Positions 57,150 through 64,000 of a DNA stretch of 64,000 nucleotides are shown piece by piece. This DNA comes from Glaciimonas sp. (GTDB lineage: Bacteria; Pseudomonadota; Gammaproteobacteria; Burkholderiales; Burkholderiaceae_D): contig JABBOV010000008.1 in assembly GCA_012927625.1 (NCBI GenBank), positions 124,001 through 188,000 on the forward strand, read 5' to 3'. The translations under genes and the position numbers were made by a program. Numbering within the stretch: position 1 is the first letter of the stretch; each line of letters opens with the position of its first letter. Under the pieces are notes generated by a model that was not told where the DNA came from, did no database searches, and was given only the letters and a program-made list of their open reading frames with translations.

Positions 57150-58466
57150 TTACCGAGCCTGCATATCGGATGGGTAGACGCGAACCAGCGCGATACGGAT
57201 GCCGCTCATCTTCTGAACCACAATTTCGAACTGTTCGAAAGTGATTTTTTGACCTTCTTTCGGAATGTCGCCCAGCTTCACCATGATCAGGCCGCCCACC
57301 GAATCCACGCCTTCGAGATCGAATTTTTCATTCTCGATATCGATACCCAAGATGCGTTCCAGCGTAAAAATCGACAGGCTACCCTTGCCGACCAGTGTGC
57401 CGTCGTCAAGCCGGGTCCAGTCATTTTCGGTTTGCCTGAACTCGTCGCGGATATTGCCCACCAAAGCCCCCAGCAAATTATCCAATGTCAGGAAACCCTC
57501 CGGCTTACGTCCTTTTTCACCGACGATGACAAAGTGCGGTGCACCAGTGCGGAAGCGGCGGAACAGCTCCAGCGCCGGCATGTGCGGGGGAACGTTTTGC
57601 ACCGGGCGCAGGTAGTCGCTCCAATTATCGATGGACTTGCCCTCCTGTTGCGCCAAAAACACATCCTTCAGATGAATCATGCCCAGCACTTGCGCACCGT
57701 CGAAATAGGGATAACGGCTGAAACGGCTGTGCGTCACAGTTAGCAAGTTTTCCTGCAATGATTTCGACTTTTCCAAAGCGACTATTTCATGAATCGGACG
57801 CATCAGATCCGACACTTTGAGCTCGCTGAAATCAAGCGTTTGCGCCATCACATTCCATTCGTCATGGCTGAATTTTCCGTCAGGGTGGCTGGTGCGCAAG
57901 ATCAGTTTGAGTTCTTCCTTGGAGTAGTGCGCATCATGTATGTTGGTACCGCCCATACCGGCCATCCGCAGAACCCAGTTGGCGCTGGCATTGAGCACCC
58001 AAATTGCCGGATACATCAGCCAGTAAAAGCCGTACAACGGCAGCGCACTCCACAATCCAATCTTGTCGGGACTGCGAATCGCCATGGATTTCGGCACTAA
58101 TTCGCCGATCACGATATGCAAAAACGAGATCATGAAGAAGGCGAACGCAAACGAGATGCTGTGAATGACATCGGGTGAAGTGACGCCCGCCAAAGCGAAT
58201 AAAGGCTCCAGCAAGCTCGCGAACGCAGGTTCGCCGATCCAGCCCAGGCCGAGCGACGCCAGCGTAATGCCGAGCTGACAAGCGGACAGATAAGCATCGA
58301 GCTGAGTATGCACTTTGGCGAGAATGCGTCCAGGCAATCCATTCTTTTGGGCGATGGCGCGAATGCGCGTCTGCCGCAGTTTGACCAGGCTGAATTCAGC
58401 GGCCACGAAGACACCATTAAGCGCAACCAAAAGTAATGCAACAACTATGAGGAGAATATTTTCCAT
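57150..58466 (-). CDS. CNNM/CorC-HlyC family membrane protein
   Basis: A 438-residue protein with an N-terminal DUF21 membrane domain of about four helices, a CBS pair (about 205-330, KVSDLMRPIHEIV and HLKDVFLAQ) and a C-terminal CorC/HlyC domain (LEGVDSVGGLIMVKLGDIP). Members are linked to magnesium or divalent-cation efflux. I start at the ATG at 58466; a GTG 18 bases earlier is possible. It lies 161 bp from mlaF on the same strand. Confidence 0.9.
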   Translation of the reverse strand: MENILLIVVALLLVALNGVFVAAEFSLVKLRQTRIRAIAQKNGLPGRILAKVHTQLDAYLSACQLGITLASLGLGWIGEPAFASLLEPLFALAGVTSPDVIHSISFAFAFFMISFLHIVIGELVPKSMAIRSPDKIGLWSALPLYGFYWLMYPAIWVLNASANWVLRMAGMGGTNIHDAHYSKEELKLILRTSHPDGKFSHDEWNVMAQTLDFSELKVSDLMRPIHEIVALEKSKSLQENLLTVTHSRFSRYPYFDGAQVLGMIHLKDVFLAQQEGKSIDNWSDYLRPVQNVPPHMPALELFRRFRTGAPHFVIVGEKGRKPEGFLTLDNLLGALVGNIRDEFRQTENDWTRLDDGTLVGKGSLSIFTLERILGIDIENEKFDLEGVDSVGGLIMVKLGDIPKEGQKITFEQFEIVVQKMSGIRIALVRVYPSDMQAR

Positions 58467-59328
58467 GAGAGGGATTTTTGTCACTGAGGTTATTACTATA
58501 CAGGCGCTCCCCGGAATGCCACTTAGTCACAAGCAGCGTAATGCGCCGTGGCGTCGCGTGCGCGCCACATGCCTGGAATTGACGGTACTGAAGCGCCCAC
58601 AACGGATTTTAAAAAGCCGCGACAAAGCCAGTGCGTATGTCTGAACTGTAACGAATCAATTCAAGCTTTCGCTCGTTGCTATCACAGGCGATATTGCTAC
58701 GGTACTGAGCACCTTCATCCAGGCAGATAGGCATTACCGACCTGATCGAATCCGAGATAGAGGCAACTTTGCGCCAATGAGTTCCGGCGATCTGACGCCA
58801 AGAATAAAAATATATTTATAACAATTATTCGTAGCAGGCCATCAGTTGACAGTTCGATGCGCGCTGACAACAGCAGTGGCCGATCTTGGGAAGTGTTGGC
58901 AGCAAAGAGAAGAGCCAGTGCCCCGCGAGGGTACCAGGGCATGAGAGGCACAACAGCCTCCCAAGCCGGCAACAACCAAGATATTGACATTAAAATGTTG
59001 CCGTACGGATATAATAAAGTCTCTTAAACAATATCCACATGATTCAACGACCAAGCTTTCGGGTCATCGCACTGAACACATTACCCAGATGTTGCAATGG
59101 ATTTTGCATTGGATGTAATTGACCTTTTATCTGATGGCGGCCGGTTTTGTATCCATCGCCATCAGAAACATCCAACGATGACAGGCCGAAATGTTGGCGT
59201 GAATACCTGCTTAACCGAATTGAAGCTTGTATAAAAACGGTTTCCAAAACGACGGCTGAGAACAGTACCAAGGCAAGTTAGCAGATACATTAATTTATCA
59301 ATTACAAACGAACGTTAAAGGAAATCAC
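58467..59328. other. Large intergenic region without a recognised gene
   Basis: About 860 bp between the divergent CNNM-type gene and the Cache protein gene. Several short open frames exist on both strands, but none has a ribosome site, a recognisable domain or codon use like its neighbours. The stretch before 59329 is AT-rich and holds TTGAAG and TATAAA-like boxes that may start the Cache gene. No copy of the 60-bp repeat was found. Confidence 0.45.
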
Positions 59329-59787
59329 ATGAATAAATTGCTCAAAATGACCGTTTTTGCACTGTGTGCATTCAGCCTGAATGCTGCATCTTTCGCAGCC
59401 GAGCGCGGCACGATTGACGAGGCCATTGCGCTAGTACAAAAAGCAAAGGCCTACATCAAGGCAAATGGCAATGAAAAAGCGTATGCCGAATTCAGCAACC
59501 CCCAAGGGCAGTTCCATGATCGCGACCTGTACATTTTCGTGTTCGACAAGAAGGGAAATACCCTTGCGCACGGCGGCAACCAGCGCTTGATCGGCAAGAA
59601 TCTATATGATCTGAAAGATGTCACCGGTCTATATTCCACCCAGGCTTTGCTGGACGTCGCACAAAAAGGCGGCGGCAAGAGCCATTTCAAGTTTCTGAAT
59701 CCGCAAACCAAGGCGATTGAATCGAAAACCGGCTATTCCGAAATGGTCGGCGACGTCATGGTCGGATCCGGCGCGTACGTCAAATAA
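59329..59787 (+). CDS. Periplasmic single-Cache-domain protein
   Basis: A 152-residue secreted protein with a signal peptide (cleavage after FAA, about residue 23) and one Cache domain. The pattern HDRDLYIFVFDKKGNTLAHG, then IGKNLYDLKDVTG and the late GYSEMVGDVMVGSGAYVK, is typical of soluble Cache proteins. It has no membrane helix and would be free in the periplasm. AAAGGAAATCAC precedes the ATG. It is followed by a terminator and then a chemoreceptor gene, so it may be a ligand-binding partner; that link is inference. Confidence 0.85.
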   Translation: MNKLLKMTVFALCAFSLNAASFAAERGTIDEAIALVQKAKAYIKANGNEKAYAEFSNPQGQFHDRDLYIFVFDKKGNTLAHGGNQRLIGKNLYDLKDVTGLYSTQALLDVAQKGGGKSHFKFLNPQTKAIESKTGYSEMVGDVMVGSGAYVK

Positions 59788-59801
59788 GCAATCGCTCCCG
59801 G

Positions 59802-59832
59802 AAGAAAAGGGCCTGCAGGCTCTTTTCTTTTT
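59802..59832 (+). terminator. Intrinsic terminator after the Cache gene
   Basis: AGAAAAGGGCC pairs with GGCTCTTTTCT (11 bp, one G-U) around TGCA, followed by a T-run. It should end the Cache transcript before the chemoreceptor gene, which then needs its own promoter. Confidence 0.75.
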
Positions 59833-59900
59833 CCCACTGGATGCAGAATAAGGTATCGAAAAATCCATGGGCAACAAAGAAAAATGGTTAAGGTCTGAAT

Positions 59901-61649
59901 ATGAATTTGCGTAACTTACGTATTGGCGTAAGACTGGCTATCGGTTTCACGGTCATATTGGCAATGCTGATTTTCGTTGTTGTGGCCGGCAACATGATTA
60001 ATGCCAGCAGCACGAATAAATTGATGCACCAGCTTGAAACCGTCAATTCGAAAACGATGCTGGCAACCGAAATGGAAAACGCGCTGCTAAAAGGTGCCAT
60101 CGCAATGCGCAACATTGCTCTGCAGTCTGAGGTGAGCGCTACGCAAAAGGAAGGAGAAAAAGTCAAGGCGCAGAGCAAGCGCTACGCCAATGCACGCGAC
60201 AAATTAGTCGCAATAGGACTGACCGCTGGCGAGAAACAGATACTGTTGAATATCGAGAAACTGGACAAGGAAATGGTCGATCCATTCATTCAGGTCACCG
60301 GTCTCGCACTTATATTCGATCCCGAAGGTGCAGGAAAAGTAATTGCCTCTTCGATCGAACCGCTGAGTCGGAAAGCACTGGTGGAAATCAACCAGCTAGT
60401 CTCCATCCAGCAGCAGGCAGCTAACGACATTATGGCCAATACCGTAGTTACGGGCAGAAAGCTGCAAATGCTGCTGTACCTGATTGGCGCAATTGCGACA
60501 GCAATCGGCGTGGCATGCGCCTGGATGCTGACCCGTAGCATTACGCATCCACTACGAAACGCCGTATCGATTGCGCAGGCAGTCGCTGAAGGTGATCTCA
60601 CATCGCAAGTGCGCGTAGTCGGCAAGGACGAGGTCAGTCAATTGCTGGATGCGCTGAAGAAGATGAATCATAATTTGTTTGAAACCGTGACGAAAGTGCG
60701 GCAGGGAACAGACACAATCGCCACTGCATCCATGCAAATCGCCGCCGGCAATCTCGACCTTTCATCGCGTACTGAGCAGCAAGCCAGCAGCCTTGAAGAA
60801 ACCGCTGCATCCATGGAAGAATTGACCAGCACTGTCAAGCAGAATTCCGACAATGCGCGTCAGGCCAACCAATTGGCAGGGTCTGCATCGGAGGTTGCCA
60901 TCAAAGGCGGCTCGGTGGTGTCGCAGGTGATCGAAACTATGGCTTCGATCCAAGTATCTTCCAAGAAGATTGTCGACATCATCAGCGTAATTGACGGCAT
61001 CGCATTCCAAACTAATATTCTGGCGTTGAACGCCGCAGTGGAAGCGGCTCGTGCCGGTGAGCAGGGTAGAGGTTTCGCGGTCGTCGCGGCCGAAGTACGC
61101 AACCTGGCACAACGCGCTGCGGGTTCCGCCAAGGAAATCAATGGACTGATTGCCGATTCGGTCGAACAGGTCGCTGTCGGCACCAGGCTGGTAGATCAGG
61201 CCGGCGCCACCATGGACGAGATTGTCGAGAGCGTCAAGCGCGTGACCGACATCATAGGCGAAATCACGGTCGCCAGCCAGGAACAGACCTCAGGCATCGA
61301 GCAGATTAATCAGGCCATCAATCAGATGGATCAGGTCACCCAGCAAAATGCCGCGCTGGTGGAGCAGGCCGCAGCAGCAGCCCAATCCTTGCAAGACCAA
61401 GCCGGTAATCTGCTGCAAGTTGTCAGCATCTTCAAGCTCGATAGTGCGCCTGTCGCGAGCCATATGGCACTAACGACGGATCGTGCTGCAATTACCAAGA
61501 TTACTGCGTCTACTGTGCGCGGCAGGGGCGATATTGCACGTCCCACTTTACGGATGCAGCCGACCAGAATCGCCCTGGGTGCCGCCTTGAAAGTCAAACC
61601 ATTCGCCACAGCCAAGACCGCTGCGAACGGAGATTGGGAAGAGTTTTAA
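59901..61649 (+). CDS. Methyl-accepting chemotaxis protein
   Basis: A 582-residue chemoreceptor: a membrane helix (about 12-32), a four-helix-bundle-type periplasmic domain (about 35-185), a second helix (about 190-212), HAMP, then the signalling domain with the hairpin core [20 protein letters not shown] and [16 protein letters not shown]. The C-terminus ends DWEEF, a WxxF-type pentapeptide for docking CheR/CheB. The ligand is unknown. It lies 113 bp after the Cache protein gene. Confidence 0.94.
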   Translation: MNLRNLRIGVRLAIGFTVILAMLIFVVVAGNMINASSTNKLMHQLETVNSKTMLATEMENALLKGAIAMRNIALQSEVSATQKEGEKVKAQSKRYANARDKLVAIGLTAGEKQILLNIEKLDKEMVDPFIQVTGLALIFDPEGAGKVIASSIEPLSRKALVEINQLVSIQQQAANDIMANTVVTGRKLQMLLYLIGAIATAIGVACAWMLTRSITHPLRNAVSIAQAVAEGDLTSQVRVVGKDEVSQLLDALKKMNHNLFETVTKVRQGTDTIATASMQIAAGNLDLSSRTEQQASSLEETAASMEELTSTVKQNSDNARQANQLAGSASEVAIKGGSVVSQVIETMASIQVSSKKIVDIISVIDGIAFQTNILALNAAVEAARAGEQGRGFAVVAAEVRNLAQRAAGSAKEINGLIADSVEQVAVGTRLVDQAGATMDEIVESVKRVTDIIGEITVASQEQTSGIEQINQAINQMDQVTQQNAALVEQAAAAAQSLQDQAGNLLQVVSIFKLDSAPVASHMALTTDRAAITKITASTVRGRGDIARPTLRMQPTRIALGAALKVKPFATAKTAANGDWEEF

Positions 61650-61697
61650 GCATCAATGTGCAGCACCACAACAGTAATACCATTTTGAAAGTTGAAC

Positions 61698-63392
61698 ATG
61701 ACAAAGTACCTTAGCCATTCACCCAACTCGGCTGCAAGACGCGATTTTTTGACAAAAATAGCGGCTACCACGGGTGTTGTAGCATTGGGCCAAACGCCTT
61801 TTGCTTTCGCCCAGCAGACCACGCTTGCCACGTCAAGCAAAGGCATGGTGACCAGCCCCCATACGCTTGCCACCGAAGCCGGTTTGAAGGTATTGCGTGA
61901 AGGCGGTAACGCTATTGAGGCAACGATTGCAATGGGCTCCGTGATTGCCGTCACTTACCCGCATTTCTGCGGAATCGGCGGCGATGCGGTCTGGATCGTC
62001 GCTGACCGGGATGGCCGCAAGACGACGCTGATGGGTATCGGGCAAGCAGCCGAGAAGACGCCAGAATTCAACGGCAAAATTCCGTTGCGTGGCGCGGGTT
62101 CTACCGTGACTTCCGCTTGCACCGTCGACACCTGGAATCGGGCGCATGAATTTTCCAAAAAGAACTGGGGCGGCAAAAAAAGTTTTGCTTCGCTCCTCGA
62201 TGCAGCGATTGGCTATGCTGAAAACGGTTTTCCGACGACCGCTTCCCAAGTTTTCTGGCATGACTTCCGCAAGACTGAAGTAGCCAATTGGCCTGGTTTC
62301 GCCAAACTCTTCATGCCGAACGGGAAGGCGCGGCAAGTGGGCGATATTTTCCTGCAGCCCGACCTGGCGCGCAGCCTCAAGCTGATTGCGAAGAATGGTC
62401 CACGCGATTTTTACGAAGGCGAACTCGCCGCGCAAATCGCCAAGGGCTTGCAAGATGCCGGATCGCCATTGACCGCAGCAGACTTGAAAAAGACCGTGAC
62501 CAGAGAAGCAGCGCCGGCAATGCTGGACTATCGCGGCGTCACGCTACTGGCACCGCCGTCCCCGACCCAAGGTATTTCCACGCTGGAGATCATGGGCGTG
62601 CTGCGCGAGTTCGACCTGAAGAACGTGCCCGAAGGCAGCGCCGATTACTATCACCTCTGTGTTGAAGCCGTGAAACAAGCCTTCCTGGATCGTCCGGGAA
62701 TCGCCGACCCGGATTTCGTCAAGCAAGCGGTGAATCTATGGCTGTCGAAAGAGCATCTCGCGCGCAAGGCGGCCGCCATCGACAAGGCCCACGCCATGCC
62801 ATGGCCGCATGTATTTAAAACGGGCGACACGGTCTACATTGGCGCGACCGATTCGGAAGGGCGCAGCGTCAGTATTTTACAAAGCCTCTATTTCGACTGG
62901 GGGAGTGGCGTCGTGGTCGGTGATACCGGCATTCTCTGGCAGAACCGCGGGGCCGCTTTCAGCCTTGATCCAAAGAGCCCGAATGTGCTGAAACCCGGCA
63001 AACGTCCGTTTTATACGCTCAATCCCGGCATGGCGCTCAAGGATAATAAACCGCATATCCTATACGGCACGCAGGGTGCCGACGGTCAGCCGCAAACTTT
63101 AGCAGTGGTTCTGACGCGCCTGCTGGATTACAAGCTCAATCCGCTCCAGGCGCTGGCCCGGCCGCGCTTCCTGCTCGGGCGAACCTTCTCCGACAGCCGT
63201 GACAGCCTGAAGCTGGAGCGGGATGCCGGCGCCAATGTTTTCGCCGAACTTGCACGACGCGGTCACGAGATGAGCCCGATAGAATCAAACAGCCCACTCG
63301 GCGGCCAAGCCGGCGCTATCGTCATCCACGCGGATGGCAGAATAGAAGGTGCGCATGACCCGCGCAGCGATGGGTCTGCCATGGGCGTGTAA
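61698..63392 (+). CDS. ggt: Gamma-glutamyltransferase, Tat-exported
   Basis: A 564-residue Ntn-hydrolase precursor. The N-terminus holds a twin-arginine signal (SARRDFLTKI, then a hydrophobic stretch and AFAQ). The expected self-cleaving threonine is T378 in GDTVYIGATDSEG; most family members have TTH at this place, here it is DTV. The glycine-rich FDWGSGVVVGDTGILWQNR follows as usual. It would hydrolyse glutathione or gamma-glutamyl amides in the periplasm. I start at the ATG at 61698; a TTG two codons earlier is possible. Because the nucleophile neighbourhood is altered, it may differ from classical GGT in substrate. Confidence 0.85.
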   Translation: MTKYLSHSPNSAARRDFLTKIAATTGVVALGQTPFAFAQQTTLATSSKGMVTSPHTLATEAGLKVLREGGNAIEATIAMGSVIAVTYPHFCGIGGDAVWIVADRDGRKTTLMGIGQAAEKTPEFNGKIPLRGAGSTVTSACTVDTWNRAHEFSKKNWGGKKSFASLLDAAIGYAENGFPTTASQVFWHDFRKTEVANWPGFAKLFMPNGKARQVGDIFLQPDLARSLKLIAKNGPRDFYEGELAAQIAKGLQDAGSPLTAADLKKTVTREAAPAMLDYRGVTLLAPPSPTQGISTLEIMGVLREFDLKNVPEGSADYYHLCVEAVKQAFLDRPGIADPDFVKQAVNLWLSKEHLARKAAAIDKAHAMPWPHVFKTGDTVYIGATDSEGRSVSILQSLYFDWGSGVVVGDTGILWQNRGAAFSLDPKSPNVLKPGKRPFYTLNPGMALKDNKPHILYGTQGADGQPQTLAVVLTRLLDYKLNPLQALARPRFLLGRTFSDSRDSLKLERDAGANVFAELARRGHEMSPIESNSPLGGQAGAIVIHADGRIEGAHDPRSDGSAMGV

Positions 63393-63654
63393 AGGCGCTC
63401 GGTAGCAAGACTGTACGGCAAGGGAGCCGGTCACCAAGGCCGGCCTGCCGACTTGAGACAACGCGCTTCAAATAATATTTTTGGATCGATAGCCGCCATT
63501 CATGGTGAATGGCGGCTCGAAAGCACGGGATTTTTCACGGCAACAAAATAAACTCATTGGTGCGTTTTATATGCTCAAAAAGTGCCACTGAATACAGCCT
63601 TCGTGTCTTGTGTGGACAGGGGTGCAATATCAGTTACCGATACACATTAGACAA

Positions 63655-63714
63655 GGAGTATATAAAAAAACATGGCACTTACCGCATGCATATTATGCAG
63701 AAATAAAAAATACA
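63655..63714 (-). repeat. 60-bp dispersed repeat, copy E
   Basis: Read on the minus strand it begins TGTATTTTTT, has CTGCAT at 15-20 and ATGCGG at 28-33, and ends ATATACTCC with ATAC at 54-57. It is one of the two copies (with C) that form a clean central hairpin, allowing one G-U pair. Confidence 0.78.
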
Positions 63715-63728
63715 CGCAATAGTATAAA

Positions 63729-63766
63729 AAAATCTGCCGTCTCTTTCGATACGGCAGATTTTTTTT
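63729..63766. terminator. Strong bidirectional terminator
   Basis: AAAATCTGCCGT and ACGGCAGATTTT form a 12-bp stem around a ten-base loop, with T-runs on both strands. It should end gltD from the right and any read-through from ggt. Confidence 0.85.
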
Positions 63767-63782
63767 GCGTGACAGGCCGTTC

Positions 63783-64000
63783 TTAGCGTGGCAATACCGA
63801 AACCCCCATCAGAAATTCATCCACTGCACGCGCGCATTGGCGACCTTCGCGGATCGCCCAGACCACCAGCGATTGTCCGCGCCGCATGTCGCCGGCGGCG
63901 AATACCTTGGCGGCCGAGGTTTGATAGCAACCTTCGCCTTCGGTGGTGGCGCGGGCGTTGCCGCGCACGTCTTTCTCGACTCCGAAAGCATCCAGTACTT
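63783..64000 (-). CDS. gltD: Glutamate synthase small subunit, C-terminal part
   Basis: The last 72 codons of a GltD-type flavoprotein; the gene continues beyond the right edge. The sequence [21 protein letters not shown], followed by [18 protein letters not shown], is the conserved FAD-binding end of the family. GltD passes electrons from NADPH to the large subunit for glutamate synthesis. The stop is at 63783-63785. Confidence 0.92.
   Translation of the reverse strand, partial: VLDAFGVEKDVRGNARATTEGEGCYQTSAAKVFAAGDMRRGQSLVVWAIREGRQCARAVDEFLMGVSVLPR

Larger units (their letters stand above)
63393..63782. other. Intergenic region between ggt and gltD
   Basis: About 390 bp between convergent genes. 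It contains repeat copy E (63655-63714) and a strong bidirectional terminator (63729-63766). A 65-codon frame at 63509-63706 overlaps the repeat and has no ribosome site, so I do not call it a gene. Confidence 0.55.

Noticed and set aside
58548-59271. Several short open frames in the 58467-59328 gap.
   Set aside because: They overlap each other on both strands, lack ribosome sites and show no domain or codon pattern of a gene.

Overview
The window is a stretch of Betaproteobacterial chromosome, most probably from the family Oxalobacteraceae (Collimonas/Glaciimonas/Herminiimonas type). Three things point there: the 30-kb colinear block mla - yadGH - ibaG - murA - his - hit - tat followed by petABC, sspA and sspB, which is a Burkholderiales arrangement; the Pseudomonas-style aot/aru arginine system; and a base composition only a little above 50% GC. 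An ice-binding-type lipoprotein would fit a cold habitat. No phage, insertion sequence or CRISPR array was seen. The species is not identified.

Layout. 1-4100 (minus strand): arginine/ornithine ABC transporter aotJ-aotQ-aotM-aotO-aotP, with a regulator site upstream and the eroded tail of a second binding-protein gene. 4562-5047: acetyltransferase. 5321-13608: complete kdp potassium system (small membrane ORF, kdpF, A, B, C, D, E) behind a repeated KdpE-type operator. 13757-14959: ice-binding-type lipoprotein. 15651-22205: a lipid-centred group (PAP2 phosphatase, lipid kinase, two metallophosphoesterases, DgkA, GT4 glycosyltransferase) with a cysteine-free glutaredoxin and a secreted unknown among them. 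22340-30308 (minus): arginine succinyltransferase pathway astC-aruF-aruG-astD-astB, a short PhnA-like gene, and an ArgR-type AraC regulator. 30414-31548: orphan MlaE-like permease, a candidate small RNA and tRNA-Thr. 31567-35688 (minus): sspB, sspA, petC, petB, petA. 35988-39130: mscL, nif3-like, degS-like protease, DUF2461. 39209-58466 (almost all minus): tatC-B-A, hit, hisE-I-F-A-H-B-C, an orphan DNA methyltransferase, hisD, hisG, murA, ibaG, yadH, yadG, mlaB-C-A-D-E-F, and a CNNM/CorC-type membrane protein. 59329-63392: a periplasmic Cache protein, a chemoreceptor and a Tat-exported gamma-glutamyltransferase. The right edge holds the C-terminus of gltD.

How the parts work together. Arginine is imported by Aot and degraded by the Ast enzymes. 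The two operons share a near-identical 19-bp site that matches the known half-site of Pseudomonas ArgR, and an ArgR-type gene lies beside the ast operon. No astE is in the ast operon, and AotO, an AstE-family enzyme with its metal ligands intact, may fill that step. The PlcP-like phosphoesterase, DgkA and GT4 look like a phospholipid-to-glycolipid remodelling set, with a candidate PHO box upstream.

The least expected structure is a family of seven interspersed repeats, almost all exactly 60 bp, that sit only between genes, including inside the his and mla operons. In every copy a core ATGCGG/T and a later ATAC keep a constant spacing of 20 bases. I do not recognise this family.
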